Below the pieces are notes generated by a model. It was not told the origin of the DNA. It searched no databases and was given only the letters and a program-made list of their open reading frames with translations. Position numbers and translations under genes: made by a program. This document shows positions 1 to 6,231 of a DNA stretch of 7,233 nucleotides, piece after piece. Each line of letters starts with the position of its first letter. The first letter of the stretch is position 1. Source of the DNA: Bacteroidia bacterium (lineage in GTDB: Bacteria > Bacteroidota > Bacteroidia > Bacteroidales > Azobacteroidaceae); assembly GCA_025996835.1 (NCBI GenBank), contig BNTU01000142.1, positions 1-7,233 of the forward strand. Direction: 5' to 3'.

Positions 1-92
1 TTACATCCTCCGAAAAAATATTATCCCCGCGAGAATCGAATGGCTCTGAAAAAAATCTTCAAGCTTCAAATATCCGATTCTCATGGGGTTAA

Positions 93-263
93 ATCAATTT
101 TGGGTGTCGCAATGACGAAGTCAGGAGGGTGCGTTCCAAAAGCATGGCTATCTTCATGGAAAAATACAACTGCCCCTACGGCATTCGCATCTCAAAGAAA
201 AATTTTGGGTTTGAAAACGGGATAAAATCCGTGCCGCTGTATGCCGTGTTTTGCATTGCATAA
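93..263 (+). pseudogene. Decayed 3' end of a DUF4143/AAA-type ATPase gene
   Basis: The frame ending at the TAA at 261-263 reads RSKSMAIFMEKYNCPYGIRI and finishes KSVPLYAVFCIA. This resembles the C-terminus of DUF4143-containing ATP-binding proteins, which run from a 'VEVKSG' strand through a 'KYxPxYAIRIS' strand to a final 'PLYAIxxI' strand; the match is from memory. The frame is closed by a TAA at 90-92 and has no plausible start. Around 117-131 the expected VEVKSGG-RVR appears split between two frames: TKSGG in the frame of position 40, and EV then RVRSKS in the frame of 156. This suggests a small deletion or frameshift. I read it as a dead remnant with no function left. The overlapping 61-codon frame from 40 is probably not a separate gene. 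Confidence 0.55.
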
Positions 264-353
264 CCGGATTCCCCAATGAAAAAAAATGTGAACATATCCC
301 AAAATAACATAAACATTGTTAAACTTTTCAAAAATCCATTGTCATTCAGCACT

Positions 354-385
354 ATTGCAAAATAGCAACAAAACAATTACCTTTG
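354..385 (+). promoter_or_regulatory. Candidate Bacteroidetes-type promoter for the symporter gene
   Basis: TACCTTTG at 378-385 matches the Bacteroidetes -7 consensus TAnnTTTG. ATTG at 354-357 is a partial match to the -33 TTTG element, with 20 bases between them. Transcription would start near 390 and leave a leader of about 30 bases before the ATG at 421. A short inverted repeat (CTATT-GCAA-AATAG, 352-365) overlaps the -33 element and could be a weak operator or chance. The rest of 264-420 is AT-rich and shows nothing else I can name. Confidence 0.45.
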
Positions 386-420
386 CGGCGGAATTTGTAA
401 AATAAAAATCTGTAAAATAT

Positions 421-1587
421 ATGAAAACTATTTTCTCCGGTCTTCCGTTCAAACTCATTGTCGGGTTGGGCATTGGCATCGTTTTAGGTTTGTGGGCTAA
501 CGAAGCCCTCATGCAAGTGATTATTACATTGCAACGGCTTGCAGGTCAGGTCATTATGTATGTTGTACCGTTGATTATCATTGGCTTCATTGCCCCGAGC
601 ATCACTAAACTTGGGTTGAATGCCTCTAAAATGCTGGGCATTGCGTTGGGGATTGCTTACATTTCGAGCGTCGGGGCGGCGTTATTTTCCACTGCGGCGG
701 GGTATTCCATCATCCCGCATCTCAATATCGCAGCAAGTGCAGAGGGTAATCGCGAGTTGCCAAAGGTGATTTTTGATTTGGGCATTCCGCAAATTATGTC
801 GGTGATGAGTGCGCTGGTGTTTGCCATCCTCGTTGGATTGGCGGCTGTGTGGACTAATGCTCAAAAAATTATTGCGGCATTTGATGAGTTTCAAAATATT
901 GTAATTGCTATTGTGGTTAAGGTGATAATTCCCATTTTGCCGTTTTTCATCGGCTTCACATTTGCCACACTGGCTTATGAGGGTAGCCTCACGCATCAGT
1001 TGCCCGTCTTTTTGGTGGTGATACTCATCGTGATTGTCGGGCATTTCATCTGGATGGCACTGCTCTACGGATTGGCTGGGGCGTATTCCGGCAAAAATCC
1101 GTTTCGCGTGTTGAAGCATTACGCGCCCGCTTATATCACGGCTATTGGGACGATGTCGTCTGCCGCCACATTGCCCGTTGCTTTGAGTTGCGCTCGCAAA
1201 TCCGATGCGTTGCGTCCCGATATGGTGAGTTTTGGCATCCCACTTTTCGCCAATATCCACCTCTGCGGGTCGGTACTCACGGAGACATTTTTTGTGATGA
1301 CTGTTTCGCAAGTGCTTTACGGCACATTGCCTGAACTATCCACTATGGTGCTGTTTTGCTGCCTGTTAAGTATATTTGCCATTGCTGCGCCGGGGGTTCC
1401 GGGTGGCACGGTGATGGCATCGCTCGGATTGATAGTGACCGTGCTGGGCTTCGATGCCGCCGGTACAGCCCTGATGCTAACGATATTTGCCCTGCAAGAC
1501 AGTTTTGGCACCGCCTGCAATGTCACCGGCGATGGTGCCTTGACGTTGATGCTTTCAGCCTATCAGGATAAACATCCTAAACAATGA
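421..1587 (+). CDS. Divergent dicarboxylate/amino acid:cation symporter (DAACS, GltP-like)
   Basis: This is a polytopic inner-membrane protein of 388 residues, slightly short for the glutamate-transporter-like family (about 400-430). Family landmarks appear in order: hydrophobic helices from residue 10; the HP1 serine motif MSSAATLP at 245-252; TM7 HLCGS at 280-284; the HP2 loop APGVPGG at 323-329; and TM8 DSFGTACNVTGD at 360-371. Aligned to archaeal GltPh, TM8 keeps the equivalents of D394, T398, N401 and D405, but the substrate side-chain arginine R397 is Gly363. The sodium-site NMDGT of TM7 is HLCGS, so N310 becomes His280 and D312 becomes Cys282. I recall a subfamily in Bacteroidetes and Firmicutes with the same 'IHLSGS' and 'DSFGTACNVTGD' signatures, so this is a family trait rather than decay. 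Substrate and coupling ion cannot be assigned; an acidic amino acid is unlikely. The ATG at 421 follows an AT-rich leader. The stop lies 7 bases from the convergent cinA stop. Confidence 0.88.
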   Translation: MKTIFSGLPFKLIVGLGIGIVLGLWANEALMQVIITLQRLAGQVIMYVVPLIIIGFIAPSITKLGLNASKMLGIALGIAYISSVGAALFSTAAGYSIIPHLNIAASAEGNRELPKVIFDLGIPQIMSVMSALVFAILVGLAAVWTNAQKIIAAFDEFQNIVIAIVVKVIIPILPFFIGFTFATLAYEGSLTHQLPVFLVVILIVIVGHFIWMALLYGLAGAYSGKNPFRVLKHYAPAYITAIGTMSSAATLPVALSCARKSDALRPDMVSFGIPLFANIHLCGSVLTETFFVMTVSQVLYGTLPELSTMVLFCCLLSIFAIAAPGVPGGTVMASLGLIVTVLGFDAAGTALMLTIFALQDSFGTACNVTGDGALTLMLSAYQDKHPKQ

Positions 1588-1594
1588 CATAAGT

Positions 1595-2065
1595 TTAATG
1601 AATTGCACCGAGAAGCATCTCAATGCCTGCTTCACATGCCGCTGCAATGTTTTCTGCGCGATTGCCTTCAAAGTGAAAGACTTGTGAGCAGAGTTTGTCT
1701 CTGTAAATGGCTGCAATCCAGACTGTTCCAACGGGTTTATCGGGCGTTCCACCATCGGGACCGGCAATGCCGGAGGTAGCAATGGCGCAATCGGAGGCAA
1801 AAATACGCTGTGCGCCGCGAGCCATCTGTTCCACAACCGGCTGACTGACAGCACCATACAAGGCAATATCATCGGCATTCACACCCAATATATTGATTTT
1901 CGCTTCATTAGAATACGACACCACACCACCTTTGAAATACTGCGAACAGCCCGAAATGGCAGTGAACAAAGATGCCAAGCGTCCACCGGTACAACTTTCG
2001 GCAAAACTTAGTGTCAAATTGCGTTCTTTCAGCAACTTATCAAGGATATTTTCAGCGTTTGTCAT
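1595..2065 (-). CDS. pncC: CinA C-terminal-domain protein, probable nicotinamide-nucleotide (NMN) amidohydrolase
   Basis: This stand-alone CinA C-terminal domain has 156 residues, close to E. coli PncC. PncC-type enzymes deamidate NMN to nicotinate mononucleotide in the cytoplasm, recycling NMN released by NAD-dependent DNA ligase. Hallmarks seen are AESCTGGRLAS at 22-32, GGVVSYSNEAK at 46-56, YGAVS at 70-74, and the loop ATSGIAGPDGG then TPDKPVGTV at 96-115. The N-terminal COG1058/MoCF domain of full-length CinA is absent. I chose the ATG at 2065 (MTNAEN), where family homology begins. An in-frame ATG at 2086 would add seven residues but lies inside a palindrome. The open frame further upstream is antisense-independent read-through into mutB DNA and is not homologous. 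The gene sits 41 bases after mutB in the same direction and is probably co-transcribed with it. Confidence 0.92.
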   Translation of the reverse strand: MTNAENILDKLLKERNLTLSFAESCTGGRLASLFTAISGCSQYFKGGVVSYSNEAKINILGVNADDIALYGAVSQPVVEQMARGAQRIFASDCAIATSGIAGPDGGTPDKPVGTVWIAAIYRDKLCSQVFHFEGNRAENIAAACEAGIEMLLGAIH

Positions 2066-2077
2066 TTTGCTTTTCAA

Positions 2078-2106
2078 ACATTCCATATCTTTAAGATATG
2101 GAATGT
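2078..2106. repeat. 29-bp perfect palindrome between mutB and cinA
   Basis: Two 14-base arms (2078-2091 and 2093-2106) are exact reverse complements around one central T at 2092. The element begins directly after the mutB TAG (2109-2107) and ends 12 bases before the cinA ATG. In mutB-cinA mRNA it would fold into a stem of about 12 bp. No T-run follows on either strand, so it is not a standard intrinsic terminator. It may be an mRNA processing or stability hairpin, a control on cinA translation, or a protein-binding site. The alternative cinA ATG at 2086 would be buried in the stem. Confidence 0.85.
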
Positions 2107-4185
2107 CTATTCCTGCAACAGCAGTTCCAAAATAGTAACCGCAGCCGTAGTAACCGGTGAGCCGGGACCAAAAATCGCGGCTACACCAGCCTTGTACAAG
2201 AAATCGTAGTCCTGCGCGGGAATCACACCGCCGGCGATGACCAAGATGTCTTCGCGACCCAATTTCTTCAGTTCGGCGATGACCTGCGGCACCAGCGTCT
2301 TGTGACCTGCCGCCAGCGAGGATACGCCCAACACGTGCACGTCGTTTTCTACGGCTTGGCGGGCTGCCTCTTCGGGCGTTTGGAACAATGGTCCCATGTC
2401 CACGTCGAATCCGCAGTCGGCATAGCCGGTTGCTACTACTTTTGCACCGCGGTCGTGCCCGTCCTGACCCATCTTGGCTATCATGATACGGGGTTGGCGA
2501 CCTTCTTTTTTCGCGAATTTGTCGGCGAGTTCGCATGCTTTCTTAAACACGTCGTCGCCCTTTGTTTCTGATGAATACACGCCTGCTATTGTTCTAATGA
2601 TTGCTTTATAACGTCCTGCGACTGCTTCGCAAGCGTCGGAAATTTCTCCCAGTGTGGCTCGCACCGATGCCGCTTTGACGGCTAATTCCAGCAAGTTGCC
2701 TTTGCCTGTTTTCGCGCTCTCGGTGATGTCTGCCAATGCTTTTTTGACTGCTGCATTGTCGCGTTTGGCTTTCAGGGCGTTCAAACGTTCCACCTGCTGG
2801 GTGCGCACTGCCGTGTTATCCACTTCGAGGATGTCGATGGGAGCCTCTTTTTCCAAGCGGTATTTGTTGATGCCGATAATCGTTTGATTGCCGCTGTCGA
2901 TGCGCGCCTGAGTGCGTGCAGCTGCCTCTTCGATGCGCATTTTCGGCAATCCGGTTTCGATGGCTTTTGCCATTCCGCCCAGTTCCTGCACCTCCTGAAT
3001 CAATGCCCATGCCTTGTCCACAAGTTCATCCGTCAGCGTTTCAACATAGTAAGAGCCTGCCCACGGGTCGATTTCTTTCGTGATATAGGTTTCTTCCTGA
3101 ATGTAAATCTGCGTGTTGCGGGCGATACGCGCCGAGAAATCGGTCGGCAGCGCGATGGCTTCGTCCAAAGCGTTGGTATGCAGCGACTGGGTGTGTCCCA
3201 AGGCGGCTGCCATTGCCTCCACGCACGTGCGACCCACATTGTTGAACGGGTCCTGCTCGGTCAGCGACCAGCCCGAAGTTTGGCTGTGAGTGCGCAAAGC
3301 CAGCGATTTAGGGTTTTTCGCCCCAAAACTTTTCACAATCTTCGCCCACAGCAAACGACCGGCGCGCATCTTGGCAATCTCCATAAAATGGTTCATCCCA
3401 ATGCCCCAGAAGAACGACAGTCGCGGCGCAAACGCATCCACATCAATGCCGGCGTCAATACCCGCCTTCAGATATTCCATCCCGTCGGCAAGGGTGTATG
3501 CCAACTCAATATCCGCCGTCGCACCCGCTTCCTGAATATGGTAGCCAGAAATGGAAATCGAGTTGAATTTCGGCATCTTTTGAGAGGTATATTCAAAAAT
3601 GTCGGCGATGATGCGCATCGAAAACGCAGGCGGATAGATATAGGTGTTGCGCACCATAAACTCCTTCAAAATGTCGTTCTGAATAGTCCCATTCAGTTCT
3701 TCCAGTGTCGCGCCCTGCTCCAACCCGGCATTGATGTAGAACGCCAAAATCGGCAGCACCGCCCCGTTCATGGTCATCGACACAGACATATCCTTCAAAG
3801 GAATGCCGTCGAACAGCACTTTCATGTCCTCGACCGAGCAAATGCTCACGCCGGCTTTGCCCACATCGCCCACCACGCGGGGATGGTCGGCATCGTAGCC
3901 GCGGTGCGTTGCCAAGTCAAAAGCGACTGAAAGCCCCTTTTGCCCGGCTGCTAAGTTCCTGCGATAGAACGCATTAGACTCCTCAGCGGTAGAAAAACCG
4001 GCGTATTGACGAATCGTCCAGGGACGCATAGCGAACATGCCCGAATACGGACCTCTCAAGAAAGGCGGGATGCCCGAAGCATACTCCAAGTGTTCCATAC
4101 CTTCCAAATCTTCTTTCGTGTAAACCGACTTCACCGCGATTTGTTCGGGAGTCAGCCACGTTTCTTCAACTGTTTTTGTGCTCAT
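2107..4185 (-). CDS. mutB: Methylmalonyl-CoA mutase, large (catalytic, B12-binding) subunit
   Basis: This enzyme interconverts succinyl-CoA and (R)-methylmalonyl-CoA using adenosylcobalamin, in the succinate-propionate pathway. The TIM-barrel half (about 30-540) carries [13 protein letters not shown] at 53-65, which includes the equivalents of R82 and Y89 of the Propionibacterium enzyme (R54, Y61). R179 and H216 (in [10 protein letters not shown]) match R207 and H244. The C-terminal cobalamin domain (about 565-692) has [10 protein letters not shown] at 571-580, with axial ligand H577 and relay D575/K571, then GVSSLAAGH at 620-628 and AGGVIP at 651-656. All key residues are present. At 692 residues it is about 25-30 shorter at the N-terminus than heterodimer-type large subunits. 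The ATG at 4185 is fixed by an in-frame TAA 15 bases upstream. The usual mutA neighbour is missing; an ST7/TPR gene lies 31 bases upstream and cinA follows. No clear promoter was found in the short gap. Confidence 0.97.
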   Translation of the reverse strand: MSTKTVEETWLTPEQIAVKSVYTKEDLEGMEHLEYASGIPPFLRGPYSGMFAMRPWTIRQYAGFSTAEESNAFYRRNLAAGQKGLSVAFDLATHRGYDADHPRVVGDVGKAGVSICSVEDMKVLFDGIPLKDMSVSMTMNGAVLPILAFYINAGLEQGATLEELNGTIQNDILKEFMVRNTYIYPPAFSMRIIADIFEYTSQKMPKFNSISISGYHIQEAGATADIELAYTLADGMEYLKAGIDAGIDVDAFAPRLSFFWGIGMNHFMEIAKMRAGRLLWAKIVKSFGAKNPKSLALRTHSQTSGWSLTEQDPFNNVGRTCVEAMAAALGHTQSLHTNALDEAIALPTDFSARIARNTQIYIQEETYITKEIDPWAGSYYVETLTDELVDKAWALIQEVQELGGMAKAIETGLPKMRIEEAAARTQARIDSGNQTIIGINKYRLEKEAPIDILEVDNTAVRTQQVERLNALKAKRDNAAVKKALADITESAKTGKGNLLELAVKAASVRATLGEISDACEAVAGRYKAIIRTIAGVYSSETKGDDVFKKACELADKFAKKEGRQPRIMIAKMGQDGHDRGAKVVATGYADCGFDVDMGPLFQTPEEAARQAVENDVHVLGVSSLAAGHKTLVPQVIAELKKLGREDILVIAGGVIPAQDYDFLYKAGVAAIFGPGSPVTTAAVTILELLLQE

Positions 4186-4190
4186 GTTGT

Positions 4191-4210
4191 ATAATTTTTA
4201 TTTATTATTT
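4191..4210 (-). repeat. A-rich leader repeat, copy at mutB
   Basis: On the minus strand this 20-base A/T-rich sequence matches 5103-5122 at 19 of 20 positions. In both copies it is followed by ACAAC, directly here and after two extra bases in the other copy. Here it forms the mutB leader, ending 5 bases before the ATG. It may be a shared translation-enhancing A-rich leader or the scar of a duplication or insertion. Confidence 0.7.
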
Positions 4211-4216
4211 TTCTCT

Positions 4217-5104
4217 TTAATAGAATTGAATTTGATAGTTTCTTAACCAGTCCAACGCGCCTTCTTTTTTTTGCCATGCTCTTTTTGCTACCTTCACATA
4301 ATATTGAGCCTCATTTTCATCACCTCGTTTGTATGTCTCAGGTATGGTGCAAATTTCTGTGTTTGACAACAAAAGTTTTGCAACATATTGATTGGCTGTC
4401 ATCGCCTCCTTCAATTTGTTGTTTGAAAAAGCACATTTCCCTTTTGTTTTGAACGCAAATAGTGCCCGGGTGAAAAGCGCAAATGTATTGCCGCTATCTT
4501 CATACACATTATCGTAACGCTGAAATTTTTTGAAGTCGCCCAATTCGAGCAGTGCCGGAAGCAATTGAAAGCGAACTCCCTGATGGTCTTTCTTATTAAG
4601 AAGAATCATATTTTCAAAAAAACTCACAGCCTTTGCCGTCTCGCCTGAAAAGAAATAATGGTCGGCAAGCATTTTCATACATCGCATAAGAGGGCGAGTT
4701 TCAGTAACGCTCCAAAAATTCCCCCCATGCTTCATGAGATACGCTTCAGGAAACAGCTCCATACCTATATAAATGGCTCTTGAAAGACACTCTATAAGCC
4801 TTTCTGCAGTGGCAGAATATTGCGCTAAAAGTTCGTATGCTTCGATGCTATCGGGGTTAAGTTCCAGTGCCTCTTCAATTTTTTTCCCTGCCTGGTCCAT
4901 TTCGCTTTTGGATGCTAACTCGCGTGCCTCCAACACCAAATTCTCCGCCTGCTGTTTAGGCGTTAATTGTGACTTCGGAATAGTTTTTCCACTACTGAGT
5001 TGATTCACAATCTCTTCCAAATCCTTTTCGGTCAAATTCTCTCTCTCTCCCATCAAGCGACGGAGTTCAACCATCATTTTTTCATGTTCATCGTTGTTGT
5101 ACAT
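4217..5104 (-). CDS. ST7/tetratricopeptide-like repeat protein of unknown function
   Basis: This is a 295-residue soluble, mainly helical protein with no signal peptide or membrane segment. Residues 1-50 are charged and low in homology. A TPR-like helix pair follows at about 51-96 (AGKKIEEALELNPDSIEAYE). The central part, WSVTETRPLMRCMKMLAD at 131-148, then GETAKAVSFFENMILLN and HQGVRFQLLPALLELGDF, resembles the bacterial ST7-like TPR family, in which I recall 'FWGxxETRPYMRA...LNPNDNQGVRY'. The ending, DENEAQYYVKVAKRAWQ then GALDWL at 262-286, matches that family's typical 'GDEdEAxxYaxxxxxAWxxxpGALxWL' end. Such proteins probably act as scaffolds or adaptors; no enzyme function is evident. 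The ATG at 5104 lies 5 bases after the DUF1016 stop, so the two genes are likely translated from one transcript. The start codon falls inside the A-rich repeat shared with mutB. Confidence 0.75.
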   Translation of the reverse strand: MYNNDEHEKMMVELRRLMGERENLTEKDLEEIVNQLSSGKTIPKSQLTPKQQAENLVLEARELASKSEMDQAGKKIEEALELNPDSIEAYELLAQYSATAERLIECLSRAIYIGMELFPEAYLMKHGGNFWSVTETRPLMRCMKMLADHYFFSGETAKAVSFFENMILLNKKDHQGVRFQLLPALLELGDFKKFQRYDNVYEDSGNTFALFTRALFAFKTKGKCAFSNNKLKEAMTANQYVAKLLLSNTEICTIPETYKRGDENEAQYYVKVAKRAWQKKEGALDWLRNYQIQFY

Positions 5105-5122
5105 AATTGTTATTTATTATTT
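5103..5122 (-). repeat. A-rich leader repeat, copy at the ST7/TPR gene
   Basis: This partner of 4191-4210 differs from it at a single position. Here the repeat spans the last codons and TAA stop of the DUF1016 gene, the 5-base gap, and the first two bases of the ST7/TPR start codon. Because the copy overlaps coding sequence and stop codon, a shared regulatory role alone does not easily explain the match. Both copies are of low complexity, so convergence is possible. Confidence 0.7.
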
Positions 5123-6231
5123 GTTTCTTGTAAATATATCGCTTTTTGTCGCTCAATCTCGCGCTGCAATTCCTCCTCCGTAGGCAGATAATCCATGTAT
5201 TTTGTGGCAAATATGTGCTTGTTTTCGCTCAGAACGGAATATTTTGCAATCACTTGGTCGGTTTCCGTACAGAGCAAAATGCCGATAGTCGGGTTGTCGC
5301 CTTCGCCACGTTCCAAGTCGTCATACATCCGCACATACATATCCAACTGCCCAATATCCTGATGTGTTATCTTGCTGGTTTTCAACTCAATAAGCACAAA
5401 ACATTTCAGAATATAATTGTAAAACACAAGGTCAATATAAAAATCCGAAGTCTCGGTACGAATAAGTTTTTGCCTGTCCACAAACGCAAAACCCTTGCCC
5501 AATTCAAGCAAAAACTGTTGCATCTGGCTGATAATGGCACGCTCCAATTCAGATTCCGTATAACCCATATTGGGGGGAAGTTGAAGAAAATTCAGCACCG
5601 AAGGATTTTTGATAAAATCCAACGGGTCGTGTTGATATTCTTTTGTCTTCTCTTGCATTTCCGCGATTACCGGTTCTTTCACTTGGGAGGAAAGTAAACG
5701 TTGATAGTATAGAGTAGAGATATTTCTATCCAACGTGCGCACTGACCATGTGTTTTCTGCCGCCTCTCGCAAATAGTAATCCCGCGCCTCAGGGTTTGAA
5801 ACCCGCATGATTCGTTGAATGTGTGACCACGTTAGATTTTGGAAATGAGGTTGCCAAGATTGTGCGAACACTGTTCGCACAATTGTATCGGACTTATTAT
5901 CAGAGCTTTGTAATTTGGCGAACGGTGTTCGCCAAATTGAAGAGTCTGAAAACATTTGATAAAATTGACGGTATTGCCTAATACTACGCGCCGAAAAACC
6001 TTGTCCAAACTCTTTGGTCAATTCGGCAGAAAGGCGTTTAAGCAATCCCGCACCATATTCCGCACGCTCCTCACCCTGCTGTTCCTGCTCCACAATGCGC
6101 TTGCCAAGATTCCAATACGTTTCCACCATCGCAGTATTAATGGCACGATAAGCCTGCGATTGCCCATTTTGGATAATCGTTTTGATTTCGTTAATAAACG
6201 TCTGTTCGGTGTTTGCGATTTCTTTGTTCAT
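5110..6231 (-). CDS. DUF1016/YhcG-family PD-(D/E)XK nuclease domain protein
   Basis: This 373-residue protein has the two-part layout of the DUF1016 (YhcG) family. The N-terminal helical DUF1016_N domain (about 10-95) includes VETYWNLGKRIVEQEQQG and the FSARSIRQYRQFY segment. After a linker, the middle part (about 134-205) contains LTWSHIQRIMRV and ENTWSVRTLDRNISTLYYQR. The C-terminal PD-(D/E)XK fold contains FYIDLVFYN, D267, the E282-L-K284 motif and QLDMYV with Q295, so the metal-binding residues look intact. Nuclease activity is predicted but rarely shown for the family; it often accompanies type I restriction or other defence loci. The linker at about 96-128 looks expanded by a degenerate tandem repeat (SDSSIWRTPFAKLQ, then SDTIVRTVFAQS), and its DNA holds two long palindromes. 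The gene overlaps the RhuM-type gene by 4 bases (ATGA), indicating translational coupling. Confidence 0.9.
   Translation of the reverse strand: MNKEIANTEQTFINEIKTIIQNGQSQAYRAINTAMVETYWNLGKRIVEQEQQGEERAEYGAGLLKRLSAELTKEFGQGFSARSIRQYRQFYQMFSDSSIWRTPFAKLQSSDNKSDTIVRTVFAQSWQPHFQNLTWSHIQRIMRVSNPEARDYYLREAAENTWSVRTLDRNISTLYYQRLLSSQVKEPVIAEMQEKTKEYQHDPLDFIKNPSVLNFLQLPPNMGYTESELERAIISQMQQFLLELGKGFAFVDRQKLIRTETSDFYIDLVFYNYILKCFVLIELKTSKITHQDIGQLDMYVRMYDDLERGEGDNPTIGILLCTETDQVIAKYSVLSENKHIFATKYMDYLPTEEELQREIERQKAIYLQETNNK
5859..5883. repeat. In-gene palindrome 1 (DUF1016 linker)
   Basis: This perfect inverted repeat has 11-base arms around ACT, with a core of GCGAAC-N3-GTTCGC. It lies in the linker codons for TIVRTVFAQ. 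It shares its core with the palindrome 54 bases away at 5912-5938. Confidence 0.9.
5912..5938. repeat. In-gene palindrome 2 (DUF1016 linker)
   Basis: This perfect inverted repeat has 12-base arms around GGT, with the same GCGAAC-N3-GTTCGC core as palindrome 1. Their centres are 54 bases (18 codons) apart. It encodes the IWRTPFAKL part of the linker, so the two palindromes mark two copies of a degenerate coding repeat. Confidence 0.9.

Noticed and set aside
31..82. Inverted 8-mers GAGAATCG (31-38) and CGATTCTC (75-82)
   Set aside because: The arms are short, the spacing is 36 bases and there is no supporting context; they are likely chance in decayed sequence.
682..1311. A 209-codon minus-strand frame inside the symporter gene
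   Set aside because: Its composition is typical of antisense read-through of a membrane protein, and it has no recognisable domain or leader.
1565..1578. AGGAT-AAAC-ATCCT hairpin at the end of the symporter gene as a bidirectional terminator
   Set aside because: The stem is only 5 bp, it is inside coding sequence, and there is no T-run on either side.
2066..2536. N-terminal extension of the CinA frame into the mutB 3' region
   Set aside because: This stretch is the antisense of the mutase B12 domain. CinA homology starts at the ATG at 2065, and the palindrome separates the genes.
2884..3930. A 348-codon open frame on the plus strand inside mutB
   Set aside because: It lies exactly antisense to conserved mutase coding sequence, is rich in Arg/His/Gln as expected of a codon shadow, and shows no family motif.
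5859..5938. The CGAAC...GTTCG cores as LexA/DinR (SOS) boxes
   Set aside because: The Gram-positive SOS box has four bases between the half-sites; here there are three, and both lie deep inside a coding region.
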